From Aurantiochytrium sp. KH105 (lineage: Eukaryota > Sar > Bigyra > Thraustochytrida > Thraustochytriidae), in assembly GCA_003116975.1 (NCBI GenBank), contig BGKB01000173.1, forward strand, positions 1 through 64,000: a stretch of DNA of 64,000 bases, in the 5' to 3' direction. The notes under the pieces were generated by a model. It searched no databases, had not been told where the DNA came from, and saw only the letters and a list, made by a program, of their open reading frames with translations. Positions 41,653-52,900 of the stretch are shown here, one piece after another; position 1 is the first letter of the stretch, and the number at the start of each line of letters is the position of its first letter. The translations under genes were made by a program, and so were the position numbers.

Positions 41653-42159
41653 TTATTGCGCTGATGGTGTCGCCAGATCGCTCGCGACCTGAGAGGCTAC
41701 TTTCTTGGCAAGTTTTTCCGGAGTTGGCTCGGGAGGCATGATGACTGGAGTGGCGACGACGACGGGCGTGGCGGCCTTGCGAAAAGGAACGCAGCCGTCC
41801 AAAACGCCACGGGTGAAACTGCTTGCAAGAGCAGGAAGCTTCTTACCGAGCTCGCGAGCAACTTCCTTTTCGCTGCCACCGGAAATGAGGCGCTCAATCC
41901 TTGCTTGTGCCTCTGGATTGACGAGCCAGGCGTTGATACCGCCAGCAATCAGGTTGGTCAGCGTATCGTGAACCTCGGGAACTTCGAGCATGCTCACCGT
42001 GAATCGTCCTGCGCTGCGTACAAGCATGGCTTCCGCCTCGTTGGCCCACTTTTCCATTTTGTCACGGTTGATAACAGACCGCAGCCATGATACAAGAAAC
42101 ACGATGGTGAGCACCGTCCCGATCACAAAGCCAAAGCCAATGTTGATTGTGATGATCAT
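41653..42159 (-). CDS. Small single-TM protein, paralogue A of an unrecognised family
   Basis: 168 residues from ATG 42159 (MIITINIGFGFVIGTVLTIV). A short N-terminal hydrophobic segment (about 5-26) acts as a signal anchor. A soluble helical region (about 30-125) then includes EVPEVHDTLTNLIAGGINAW, LVNPEAQARIERLISGGSEK and EVARELGKKLPALASSFTRG, followed by a Pro/Val-rich linker and a basic-to-acidic tail. The same ordered motifs occur in the gene at 43902-44459 (PEV, GIN-x-WL-x-NPE, EVA-x-(E/Q)LG, SF). The two are therefore paralogues, transcribed divergently 1.7 kb apart. I do not recognise the family; membrane association is the only functional statement supported. Confidence 0.75.
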   Translation of the reverse strand: MIITINIGFGFVIGTVLTIVFLVSWLRSVINRDKMEKWANEAEAMLVRSAGRFTVSMLEVPEVHDTLTNLIAGGINAWLVNPEAQARIERLISGGSEKEVARELGKKLPALASSFTRGVLDGCVPFRKAATPVVVATPVIMPPEPTPEKLAKKVASQVASDLATPSAQ

Positions 42160-43901
42160 TTTCTTTGTCTTGTCTTGTCTTGTCTTTCTTTCTTCACCGA
42201 GCAACGCGCTCGCGCTGTCGCGTCCTTAGGAAGTGCCGCTTGCCGATCGTGGCTTTCTCTGCAGCCTCGTCTACGCCAGCGTTGGCGTCGGCGTCGGCGT
42301 CTGTGTCGCCGGCGGCACACGGAGCTCCTCCTTTTATCGTCAGCGCGGGTTCTTGAAATCTGGACAGCGTCCTCTTTCCGCGCCGGTCGATGCCGACGCA
42401 GGCAGGCGTGCAAGGCCGGCCAGCAAACGAAGGCGCTCTCTCTCGGCTGCTGTCTTCGTGCTTCCCTTTCCCCCCGCGTGCCCTCGCGCGCTCGCCGGCT
42501 CGCGTCCAAATCGGTCGCCGACTTCGGTCTTTGCCGTCGTCTATTTGCCTACTACTACCTCGTGTGTCTACGCAAGCCCTGCGTCACCTCTTTCTTACCA
42601 GGTATTTGACGGATTGACGGTCGGGGTCTGACACACGCCTGACATCCCCGCGTCAGTCAGCTGCCGGCTGCAGCGTGTGTGACATGCGGGTCAGCTATGG
42701 CAGCTCGCGCGATCATCCATCCATCCATCCATCCATCCATCCACTGCCATCCATGGATGGAATGATTATCGAATGATCGCGAATGATCGCCTGAAAAAGA
42801 GAACAACGCACGAACGGAGGACTCGGACTCGCTCTGCAGGCTGTCGGCGACGACGGCGACCGACCGAAACGGCCAACGTTTCGTAACGCCCCAACCGACC
42901 GCAGACATATCAACTCCCGGGTCGGGGGCTGCGGAGAACCAGGCCCTGACGCACACAAGCAACAGCACTTGTGCGCGCGAGGGGCCTGGTCGGGGGCCGG
43001 GGCCCTCACGGCCGGGCCATCCCCCGCTCCCCGCGGCCCTCGTTCCGGTCTGCGCCGCCCCGCCCCGCCCCGCGACGCTCCGCTCTTCCTCCGCCCGTCC
43101 CCCTCGCGCCTCGGCCTCGCGTCTGCCGCGCGCATCGTCCTCGTCGCGAGTCGCGGGGCCTGGCTGGCTCCGCTGCCCGGCCGCCGCTCGCGACGCAGGC
43201 GGTAGCCGCCGGCTACCCGGATCTCTAGCGGTGTGCGTTACGCCCGCCCGCCCGCCCGCGCCTCTCTCGGGTAACCAAGTTGGGAGCAAGAGCGGAGCAC
43301 GCAGGCTCTTCGTTCTCTGATCCATTGTAGCCGCCGCCGCCGCCGCCTCGAGGCCGCCCCTGCAGCCGCCACACCCCGCGTCCGCTCGCTGGTGCCTTCC
43401 GCGCGCCCGGCGCCGTGTCTCTCTCCCGCGGCATCTGCGCGGCTGCTTCCCGAGCGCGGGCGTGGGGCGCGCCTGCGTGCTCCGGTGTTGTTCTTTCTCC
43501 CTTGCGTCCCAGCCAGAAGACGGCGTACCAGAGACAGAGACAGAGAGACAGAGACAGAGACAGAGACAGAGGGAGGCGGGAGGGGGGCGGCGCAGTCCAG
43601 TCCACGCCGGCCGGCCTCGCGCAGTCCCGAAAGGTCGCGGCGCGCGGCGGGCGGTCCATCGCGGCGGCGCAGAAGGGCGGCGGCAGCGGCAGCGGCAGCG
43701 GCAGCAGCGGCAGCAGCGGCAGGCAGGCAGCAGTGCGAGGAGGAGGAGGAGGAGGAGGAGGAGAGCCGCACATACATGAGCGGCAACCTCTCGCGGGCGG
43801 CAGCAAGAGCAGCGGAAGAGGCGTGCTGGGCGCAAGGCGTGCCCGGGGGCGATGTGCACGAGGCTGCCAGCAAGCTCGCGAGGCATGCCGTCCAGGTAGA
43901 C
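42160..43901. other. Divergent intergenic region between the paralogue pair
   Basis: About 1.74 kb, very G+C-rich, with (CCAT)n at 42715-42742, (GACAGA)n at 43529-43570, (GGCAGC)n and (GAGGAG)n at 43680-43762. Long overlapping frames on both strands are low-complexity. An in-frame ATG at 43776 could extend paralogue B by 42 residues. TCTTG repeats precede the paralogue A start (about 42165-42188). Confidence 0.5.
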
Positions 43902-44459
43902 ATGAGCCAGCAGGCGCAGGGCCAGCAGCAAATGATGCAGCAAGCTCAATTTGCACAAATGCGAGACCCATACACGGTTACCCTGCGGATCGAGGTCGGC
44001 AGCGATTTCTTGCTGCTCGTTCTCGGCATAATTGTGGCGTTCGTTCTCTGGGTGCGGTTCTCAGGCTTCGCGGGCCGCCTCGCAGGGAACATTGCAGACT
44101 GGGTAGAGGCGCGCGTTGTAGCCACCTCTTGCAAATTCGTTGTGGCCCTCTGCGAGGACCCAGAGGTGGCTCGCGCCGCGTCCAAGCTCATGGCTTCCGG
44201 AATCAATCAGTGGCTCGCCAATCCGGAAACCCAGGAGCACATTAGGACTTTTTGGACGCGCGCGCCCGACCGCGAGGTTGCCGCGCAACTCGGCCGCAAC
44301 ACGCCCCTTCTCGTCAAAAGCTTCGTCGATGGACTAGGCCATCAGATCATGTATCAGTTCGCCCAGCGCGTCTACGACGACACCAAGAGTCTTCGCGGCG
44401 CGCTCGGCTGGAAGTCCTCGAATGGCGTTGCCTTCATACCATCAGCACCGTCATGCTGA
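43902..44459 (+). CDS. Small single-TM protein, paralogue B of the same family
   Basis: 185 residues from ATG 43902; an in-frame ATG at 43776 would add 42. After a Gln/Met-rich start (MSQQAQGQQQMMQQAQFAQM) comes one TM segment at about 33-50 (FLLLVLGIIVAFVLWV). The shared helical domain follows: VVALCEDPEVARAASKLMAS, GINQWLANPETQEHIRTFW, REVAAQLGRNTPLLVKSFVD. Relative to paralogue A the spacing from TM to PEV and from PEV to EVA is nearly constant, which supports homology. The C-terminus differs (ends AFIPSAPSC). Function unknown. N-terminal TM and no cleavage motif suggest an anchored protein with the domain on one side of a membrane. Confidence 0.7.
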   Translation: MSQQAQGQQQMMQQAQFAQMRDPYTVTLRIEVGSDFLLLVLGIIVAFVLWVRFSGFAGRLAGNIADWVEARVVATSCKFVVALCEDPEVARAASKLMASGINQWLANPETQEHIRTFWTRAPDREVAAQLGRNTPLLVKSFVDGLGHQIMYQFAQRVYDDTKSLRGALGWKSSNGVAFIPSAPSC

Positions 44460-45856
44460 TGCATGCAGATATTACATTATTTACAACCTCGACGAATACC
44501 TAGGAGTACGCCCCCGTTCGCAGCTCAGACCCTGCTCTCGTAGCTCGTGTGAGGGCGGCAGTCAGTCTTATTTATTATTATTTTCATTATGGATTTTAAA
44601 AGTGAGTCATGTAGCTTTTCGAAGATAGGTAAAACAAAGTCCAGCTTGCACTCACATGCGCGCGCCGGCCAGCTTCAGCATTTTTTTTGTTTTTTTTTTA
44701 GGGGGGCGAAGTCACTTGTGGCAAAAGAAGTTCACTGTCAATGCACAGATAATCGAAGCTAAACTTAGCTCTAGCTTGGCCTATCGTAGACTCGCATTCC
44801 TCACAAGATGAAGACGTTTGGATATCAAAAAGCGCAACACATTGATCTGTGCACTATTGTTTCCTTACCCCTTCCTTTCCCTTATTTTCTCAATCAACTC
44901 TCTGCAGTATCATGAGCGTTGGTTCCAACCAGATCTTTTCATTCCACCGAATGGTGTAAAGCTTGAGCAATTGAATCGTACGCATCTCCTTCCCTCATCC
45001 CTCGAATCCACTTCTTCTCCTCCAACAAACGGATCATACGACTCGCCTTGACCGTACGCCCCCCCCCCCCCCTCCCCCCCCAAAAAAATGCACAAAAGAA
45101 CATGAAGCAAAATTAAGTTACTGGAACATGAGAGCGTTCCTTCAAGTGTCATGAATGAACAGAACTCGCGATTCGCTTGACCGACTCCCTTCATTGACTG
45201 ACTGCGGGAAAAAACGAGAGCGCTCTTTAAAGAGTCATGAATGGACGAAACTCATCATGGTTATTCGCTTGACCGCTTTGCCTGACAATGAGATCGCTCC
45301 GTCAACCTTCCTCCATCGGCGGATTCTATCTTCTTCCCTTCCTGACTCGTCGCCAGCTTTGATGATTCTCCCCGCCAGCTTCTAAAGTCGGTCGTCCGTG
45401 CCAGCTTCAATGAGCAGTCGTCCCCGCGCGCCAGCAACCGCAACGTCCGCCGACCAGGCTCTTGATAGAGGCCATCGAGTCGGAACGCATCGCAGTTCGA
45501 TAACGTGACCCGAGCGAGAGTTGATTGAGAGCGCCGCGAGAGCCAAGGTTCCCCGTCGATTCAGCCTTGGCTACAAAAGAAATAACGAGCGGCCAGTCGG
45601 CAGACACCTAACGACCGCAGGCAGCGCGGGCTCGCGAGCGTCGAGGCGCAGACACTCGTGGCAGCCCGGAGACGCGCCAGGTACTCCCCCGCCCCCCTCC
45701 CCCCCACCCCTCTCCCCGCCTCGCCCTCGCCTTCTCCTCCTCCTCCTCACGCCGCCTTGGCATCGGGTGCCGCTGCCACGCTGCAGACGTACAAAGGCGG
45801 CGAGCAGCCTCGTGAGCAGGAGGGCTGGGCTCGCGTCGCCAGCGAGTCCAGCAAAG
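44460..45856. other. Intergenic region with degenerate repeats, upstream of SMC5 copy 1
   Basis: About 1.4 kb. A T-rich run (44683-44700) and a poly-C run (45060-45081) flank a mid-G+C stretch. An imperfect tandem duplication occupies about 45128-45300. A further GCCAGCTT-containing motif repeats at 45352-45405. The last 330 bases stay open in frame with SMC5 but are Pro/Arg/Ser repeats and are treated as leader. Confidence 0.5.
45128..45300. repeat. Imperfect tandem repeat, unit about 88 bp
   Basis: Each unit has GAGAGCG, then AA(G)NGTCATGAATG, AAACTC or GAACTC, and finally ATTCGCTTGACCG. The first runs from 45128 and the second from 45217. Substitutions and an indel of about 13 bases separate them. 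Confidence 0.65.
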
Positions 45857-48800
45857 ATGGCGGCCGAGGAGGAGCAGGAGCCGGCAGGGCAGAAAACGTC
45901 GCGCAAGAGCATGTTCAGCATGCTCAGCAACAACACCATCGCCCGGATCAAGCTCACCAACTTCATGAGCTATGACGCAGTGGAAATCTACCCAGGCCCC
46001 GGTCTCAATCTTGTCATCGGGCCGAACGGCTCAGGCAAAAGCACTCTCGTGTGCGCCATCGCTCTCGGTCTTGGAGGCACGCCCGATCTTTTATCTCGCG
46101 CGAAAAATCTCTCTGGGTTCATCAAACGCCGTGATGACGGCACGCAGGCAGAATGTGCGGAGATTGAGATCGAATTGAACAACAGGGGCGGCGAGCCATA
46201 CATCATCCGTCGCATTCTTCATAGAGCAGGGAGCGGTGGGGGCAAGGCTCGGAAGGGGAGCAAGGACGCCCAGAACCAATCTACTGTCTATTACAATGGA
46301 AATCAAATCGATCCCGCAACACTCAAAGATCGTCTCTCGAGGCTGAACATCCGCATTGACAACATGTGCCAGTTTTTGCCTCAAGACAAGGTGAGCATGT
46401 TCAGCAGACTCAACGAGCAAGAACTTCTCGTAGAAACAATTCGCGCGGGCCTGGGGGAAAGCATGGTCACTCGCATGGTCAGCCTCGGAAAACTACAGGA
46501 TCAGGTCCGAAGTTCTGCCAACACCGCCGAAAACGAGCGTGCTGAGCTCGCGCAATATGAGGCAGAGCTCGAAAGGCTCCATTCCGCGCTCGAGGCCTAC
46601 GAGAGGCTTGAGAGCTTTAAGAAACAGCTCCGATCTCATGAGGCCAAAATCGACTATAAAAAATTTCAAGCGGCTCGCGATGCGTATAAAGCCTTGAGTG
46701 CCCAGGTCAAGCAGCTCAAGAAGGCAAAACAAGCTGCCACGGAAGAAGAGGCCAAGGCTGACGCTGCGCTGAAGAAAATTGTCAAAGAAACCCATAAATC
46801 GCGCCATGGTGACGCGGAGAAGGGATTGCCGGTACTTCTCAACGTAGCGAAGCATACGAGCAATCTTTCTCGAGGTATTCGTGACCATGCCCAGCGCTCC
46901 GAAGCGGCCGCAGACAACATCAAGGACGTCTTGATGTCACGGCAAACTGCGAAGACAAAGGTAGAAGAAAAGCAACAAGAGGTGGCCAAACTTGACCAAG
47001 CCATTGCTAAATGGGAAGAGGAGAATGACGTGAAAGCGTTAAAGGAGGCCAGGAACAGGGCAACTTTCGAAAGAGACAAGTTGCGTCAAGAGAACAGTCA
47101 GGTGCAGGCGCAATCGAATGAACTCAACGCTACCATTGAGGAATTACGCGCCGTCCTGAACACTGCGCAACACAGAGCGCGAGGCCTGCAAAAGGAAATG
47201 CATGCACCGGAAAGCGTGTTCAAGCTCCTGAACAAGATCAATGGTGGCATCCTACACCAAGGCTGGCGCATGGTCAAGGAGATGGTTAGTGCTGGAAGCA
47301 TTGGGGGTAAGGTGTATCTTCCGATCCTTTCCATCAAGCCCAAGTCCACGGAGATTGCCTCCCAGCTTGAGCGCGTGATTTCACAAAAACAGCTTGTCAC
47401 GCTTATGACGGAGCACCCGGCCGACAGGTCCAAACTCATGAGTGTAAAGGGTCTGGATTGTTTGGTTTTGAACTCCTCTCGCGAACCGCGTCGTGTCGAT
47501 CCCCAATTTATGAAGGAAATCAAAGCCATCGGCCACGCCGATGAACTCTTTGAAGCGCCCGACGTGGTCGTGAGGGGCCTGTGCGACATTGCGGGCATTG
47601 ACAAGGTGGTCATAGGGTCTGCCGAGACGGAGCATATCCTGCTCAATATGGACGAGGAACGGCTCAAGCACACCCTTGTCAACATGCGAGTCGTCACACC
47701 GCATCACGAATGGAGTTTACGCGCCTCGCGCTACGGCGAAAAGGATGTCTTAATAAACACTCGCATATATCGCGAATTCCCGATGCCACGATTCCTGGGC
47801 GCTAGCATGAAGAATGATGAATCCGAGCGTCGCTTAAAGGGATTTTTAGAAGAAGAGGTGGCCACGAAGAAACGTCTCGCAAGCGTCGAGTCTGAACTCG
47901 CCCAACTCCAGCCTCGTCTGGCTGAAGCAGCGACGAGGCGCGAGGCGATACATCGCGAGGAGCGCAAGGCAGCTGAACGGATCAAGGCTTACAACGCGCT
48001 TCGCATCAAACATCGGATGGCTGGTGAACAACTCGCCAGAGCGCAGCGCTCTTTGAACGACGATCCAAGGCCTGAGGTGGAGGCCAACGTCGAATCTGTT
48101 ACCACTTCATGTTTAGGCATGGTCGGCGTCATGGAAGAGAAAGTGGGGAATATCTGCGCAGGCGGAGCGGCGCTTTCAACGATGGCGGGTACAATCATGC
48201 GTAGCGCTGCGGAGAACGCCAAACGCGCCGTGGCGCAGCAATTTCACCAGGTGAAGATGCAAGAACTTCAGAGAGCCCACCAGACTCTCGAAAGAACCGC
48301 AGCAGAGTCTCAAAGGGTGAAGAACGAAGCTCAGCAACTCAAGGAGACCTTTAACGAGAAGTGGGGGGGCGAGATCGAACAACTCACCGACGCTTTTCAA
48401 AGCATTTCGGATGACATGGACGAGCTCCTGGCCACGGCCATGCTGTTTCGGAAGCGGATAGACAGTGCCACGACTGATGAGTCTGCCATCCAGCGGTATA
48501 AAAAGGTCAAGAAAAAGGTGGAAGATCTTCGCGAGAAGGAAGCGGATCGCCAAGAGCAGAATGCGAACGACGAAAAGAAACTCGAGACCGAGCTCGCGGA
48601 CTGGACGAGAAAGGTGCGTTTACTCATCAGCAGAGTCAATGACAATTTCGAGCGATCCTTTGCGCTCGTGAGCGAAAAGGGGTACCATTGCAAGGGCTCC
48701 GTCGCGCTGGAGATGGTTCAAGACAATCTCAAGGAGAGCGGCGTGGTCATCAAGGTGAGCTTCCGCAAGGATCAGCCGCCCCGACGACTCGACGTGACCG

Positions 48801-49192
48801 TGCAGTCGGGCGGTGAGCGGTCGCTTTCCACCTTTATGTACCTTTTGGCTCTCAACGAGGTATCCAAGGTTCCCTTTCGCGTGGTCGACGAAATCAACCA
48901 GGGCATGGATGAGGACAAGGAACGCATTTCCATGCAGCGTCTCTTCGACAGTGCGTCCAACCCTGGTTCCGGGCAGTACTTTCTCATCACACCCAAGTTG
49001 CTCGCGGGCATGCGATACCACGACAACATCACCTTTCACGTCATCTTCAATGGCGATGGAGCGCTCCCCTCGCGTAAAATGCAAATGGCAAAGTTTCTTG
49101 CAGCGCCTCGTGACCGCGGAGTGAAACGTTCTGCCTCAGGTCTCGACGACAAAGAGGGCAAGCGCTCTCGTGTCGCGGCCCTGCAGTCATGA
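45857..49192 (+). CDS. SMC5: SMC5 (structural maintenance of chromosomes 5), copy 1
   Basis: 1111 residues from ATG 45857 (MAAEEEQEPAGQKTSRKSMF). SMC5 pairs with SMC6 in the nuclear SMC5/6 complex, which acts in homologous recombination, fork restart and chromosome segregation. N-terminal head: ARIKLTNFMSYDAVEIYPGP and canonical Walker A GPNGSGKST at 55-63. CQFLPQDKVSMFSRLNEQEL is a strong SMC5 hallmark. Coiled-coil arms flank a central hinge (about 480-650, including GGKVYLPILSIKPKS). C-terminal head: signature SGGERSLSTFMYLLAL and Walker B region FRVVDEINQGMD, the form specific to SMC5 and not SMC6. A basic tail follows. A second SMC5 gene begins 766 bases downstream on the same strand. Confidence 0.96.
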   Translation: MAAEEEQEPAGQKTSRKSMFSMLSNNTIARIKLTNFMSYDAVEIYPGPGLNLVIGPNGSGKSTLVCAIALGLGGTPDLLSRAKNLSGFIKRRDDGTQAECAEIEIELNNRGGEPYIIRRILHRAGSGGGKARKGSKDAQNQSTVYYNGNQIDPATLKDRLSRLNIRIDNMCQFLPQDKVSMFSRLNEQELLVETIRAGLGESMVTRMVSLGKLQDQVRSSANTAENERAELAQYEAELERLHSALEAYERLESFKKQLRSHEAKIDYKKFQAARDAYKALSAQVKQLKKAKQAATEEEAKADAALKKIVKETHKSRHGDAEKGLPVLLNVAKHTSNLSRGIRDHAQRSEAAADNIKDVLMSRQTAKTKVEEKQQEVAKLDQAIAKWEEENDVKALKEARNRATFERDKLRQENSQVQAQSNELNATIEELRAVLNTAQHRARGLQKEMHAPESVFKLLNKINGGILHQGWRMVKEMVSAGSIGGKVYLPILSIKPKSTEIASQLERVISQKQLVTLMTEHPADRSKLMSVKGLDCLVLNSSREPRRVDPQFMKEIKAIGHADELFEAPDVVVRGLCDIAGIDKVVIGSAETEHILLNMDEERLKHTLVNMRVVTPHHEWSLRASRYGEKDVLINTRIYREFPMPRFLGASMKNDESERRLKGFLEEEVATKKRLASVESELAQLQPRLAEAATRREAIHREERKAAERIKAYNALRIKHRMAGEQLARAQRSLNDDPRPEVEANVESVTTSCLGMVGVMEEKVGNICAGGAALSTMAGTIMRSAAENAKRAVAQQFHQVKMQELQRAHQTLERTAAESQRVKNEAQQLKETFNEKWGGEIEQLTDAFQSISDDMDELLATAMLFRKRIDSATTDESAIQRYKKVKKKVEDLREKEADRQEQNANDEKKLETELADWTRKVRLLISRVNDNFERSFALVSEKGYHCKGSVALEMVQDNLKESGVVIKVSFRKDQPPRRLDVTVQSGGERSLSTFMYLLALNEVSKVPFRVVDEINQGMDEDKERISMQRLFDSASNPGSGQYFLITPKLLAGMRYHDNITFHVIFNGDGALPSRKMQMAKFLAAPRDRGVKRSASGLDDKEGKRSRVAALQS

Positions 49193-49957
49193 CAGATATG
49201 ATAGATAGCTCTCTCTCCCTGTGCAGTTTGTATCGGCTTGGCTGACCTTGACATTTCTAGAATAACAACGTGACAGCTGTAGTGGGCCATCCATGAGTAT
49301 CAGGCTATCGCCACCCCCCGTCTTGAAGTTCAACCGGAATGCCACCACGGCTACCGGTCGGGAAAAAGGTTTGGACAGACACTGCTTTTCTCCAAGTTCC
49401 GTCAATGCTTGTTTCTTCTTCATTTAATCCCTCTGCACACGTCGACAAGTCTACCTCGTTCGGTGACGAACGGCGGTCCACGGCAGGTCTGCAGTCCTTG
49501 CCGCCGTGCAAACGCGCCGCACGCGCGTCACGCGCGAGGCGCTTCTGCCGATCGACCGATCCGTGTTCGCCGCAAGTCAGCACTGTCTCTCCATACTAGG
49601 ATCGTATTGTTTTTTTCCCGCCGGGTCTGGCAGGTGCCAGTTAGGTTGCGCCGCGCCGCGGTGGGCGGAACCGCGCTCTCGTGCATCGATACCATACATA
49701 GGCCTAGTAGGGGCCTGAAAACTTCTGGCGCTTGTCGGTCGCTAGAGCTCGAAAGCCGCAGCGGAGGGAAACCCACCTTCGCTCGCTCGCTCGCTCGCAC
49801 GCGCGAGCGCCGGGCGCGCGGGGCTGGGGAGACGGAGGCGGCGAACTCGCGCGAGACGGGAAGCTCGAGTTTTTGCTTTTGCATTTGCACTTGCGTTTGC
49901 GCTCGGTGCTTGGTGCCGGCGCACGCTGTGTACGAGCGGGCGCGCTGACGCGTGAAC
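49193..49957. other. Spacer between the tandem SMC5 genes
   Basis: 765 bases. It contains ATAGGCCTAGTAG near 49699, (GCTC)n at 49781-49797 and TTTGC-type repeats at 49871-49900. No convincing gene; it presumably carries the second gene's promoter. Confidence 0.45.
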
Positions 49958-52900
49958 ATGGCGCCCGAAGACGCGACTGACGAGAACGCGTCGCAAGAGG
50001 GATTGCGCGCAGCAGAGCTCGAGCGCGGAAAGAAAGCGCAGCAACACGGGGCCGCGATGGCTGCGAGGACTGGAAAGGGGGAGGCCCCGGAATTCGCCTT
50101 GGGTGCCGTGCGGCGGCTGGTGATGAAAAACTTCATGACGTACGAGTCTTCAGTCCTCGATGCTGGTCCCAGGCTAAATCTCATCATTGCCAAGAATGGC
50201 GCTGGCAAGTCAACAACGCTGCTAGCGCTGGCACTCGGTCTTGGTGGGCACCCGCGGCTTTTGGGCCGCGCGGCTAACATTGCAGGCTTCATTCGCCACG
50301 GACAGTCCAAGGCGCGAGTCGAGGTGACCCTGCATGATCCAGAGCGTAATCACTGTACGGTCATCCGGGAGATCGAGCGCGTGGACCCCAAATCCGCGCG
50401 AGCAAAGGAAGCCTCTCAAACCGAATGCGACAATGGCGATGATGACGATGATGATGACGACGACGACGATGATGACGACGAGGAGGAGGAGAAGAGGGGC
50501 TCCTCGCAGCGCAAGCCCAAGTCATCCTCTTCGCATCGGCAAGCTCGGCAAAAGAAACGGGTCAGCAGACGCAAAGTCAGTGCCGTGTCGACGTGGTGGC
50601 TGAACGGCAAGGTGAGCTCCGAGAAAAAGGTTCGGTCCTTCCTCAAAAAGCGGTACAACACGCAAGTGGACAACTTGTGCCAGGTGCTCCCCCAGGACAA
50701 GGTGACAATGTTTAGCAGGCTCGACGAGGCTCAGCTTTTGACCGAAACGATTCGCGCCGGCATCGGACAAGCTTGCGTGGACGAGCAGCAGGAAATTGTC
50801 AAAGAGCAAATTGCTCTTTCCCAAGCCGCTGTCACCGTGAAATCTGCTCAAGAGGAGCTCGAGCAAAAGGTAAGAGAAATCACCACTCTTCATGAAAAAG
50901 TCAAGCGACTCGAGGAGCGAGAGCAAGCAATTGAACGCATGGAGCTCTGCACAAAACGACTTCTGCACCTGGAGATTATGACGTTGAAGAAGGGGAGCGA
51001 CGACCTCAAGAAGAGAATGCAGACGGCCTACGAAGCGGTAAAGGCATCCAAGGTGCAACTTGCGAATGCAAAAGCAAGACTAGCGGCAGCGGAGTCCAAG
51101 ATTCAAGGCGACAGCAAGCCACATCAGGCTGAGTCGGCCCTCCATCGCGCGCTGATTTCGATCCCAGATTGCGCAAAGCGCCTGTCGACGGCGGGAGACA
51201 AAATGGACGCCACCCTTGACAATTTTAATGACGAACGTCAACTCCTGAACAAGGAAAAATCCAAGCTTGAACAAGCGCGGGCACGTCTTGGCGAATCGAG
51301 GGGCGCGCTCGAGGCCTGGGCCGCAGAAAATGATGAGGGCGAGCTTCAGGAAAGACGACATGCAGTGAGCGCCAAGTCGGAAGAGATGAAGTCGAGCCAG
51401 CGCAAGCTCGGCCGCGAGCTCGCCGGTATCGACACGAACATTCAAGACAAGGGTACAGAAGAGTCAGGGCTCCTGCGATCCCGCGACAAGCTCCGAGCGC
51501 ACCTACAATCCAAAGAGCTGGTCCTGGACAAGTTGCGGAACACGACATTGAAGCGGGCCTGGAGCCTTGTCAAGTCGCGCCAAGAGCAAGGTGTCGCCAA
51601 AGGCAATACGTATCTTCCACTGATGGAAATTAAAGCCAAGTCAAAGACCGCAGCCAGTTTCATCGAGCGGTGTGCAGGCATCAAGAAGCTCATCACCATG
51701 GTGTCTGACTCTTCGGTAGAGGCGCGCGAGTGTTTGTATGGGCTCAAAGGAATCGATGTCATCGTGGTGCACAAGGTTGCGGAGCCCTCACGGCGGCTTT
51801 CCGCGGAACAGCTCTCTCGCTTCGGCTTTGAAGGTTACCTTGACGAGCTCATCGAAGCCCCACCAGCGGTCATTCAGGCCCTGCGGGACATTGCCAGCAT
51901 TCAGAATTGCGTGGTCGGTCCCGAAAATGCGGCGCGAGCATTCTTGGGGCTTGCAGAGGAAGAGCGTACTAGACTCTTTGAGGGTCTCCAAGTCCAGACG
52001 CCCCGCACAGCATTCTCTGTGCGGCGATCGAGGTATGGGGCGCGCAACAGTTTCATGACGACCCACGAGTACGCGAAAGGGCTCCCTCCTGCCCAATTTA
52101 TTGGGGGCGCGGAGGACAGCGAAACAAAGCGGCGACTCGTTGAAGTGGAATCCAGCCTGCAAGGGCTGCGTCGTGAGCTGGCTGACCTCAACGAGGACCG
52201 AGATCGCGTGGCAAGCAAGCGCGACGCCTTGAACGCGCAACTTTCGCCGCTTGACAAAGAGAGCGCAAACATTCGCAAGCTGCTCGAGTTTGCGCGGAAG
52301 CAAAAGGTCCAGATTACGACGAACGAGTCCGATATCAAGAGTCTGGAGACGCGACTGCAGGCACTTGCAGGGAAGCAGTCCCCGAAAAGGACGGCTACGC
52401 AAGTTCAAGGCGCCATCGAGGCTTTGGTGGCTAGCGTGGGCGCTATGGAGAAAATGACCGAGAAGGTGATAGCCGGAGTGCCTGCGCTTGATAAGATCGG
52501 CCTCCACCGCGTGCGCGACGCTTCGCATCGTCTGCGCCTTGCTACATTTTCCACACAGGTGCACAAGGCGCAAACAAGTCTACAGCGCGCTGAAGATGAG
52601 CAGACGATCGCCCGACAACAACGTGATGAAAATCGAAATGCGCGTCGCAACCTGCTAGGTAAGCTGGGCAAACTCAGCGTGGAGGAAGAGAATGCCATTT
52701 CAGAGCTCCCTGAGAGCAGGGAAGGAGTCCTCAAATTGCGCGAGAGTCTTCGCGTCAAAGTGGAGGCAATCATACCGGACAATAGTGTCGTCGAGCGGTA
52801 CGAGACACTTCAAGAAGAAATCGCTGAACTGAAAACGGAGGTGTCATCCGCCGAGGAGCGTCAAGGTGACCGCGTCTCGACCCTTCAGGCCCGTGTGGAC

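Noticed and set aside
42657..43958. 433-codon minus-strand frame in the paralogue-pair spacer
   Set aside because: Arg/Ala/Pro/Gly-rich with repeat-encoded runs; overlaps equally long frames on the other strand.
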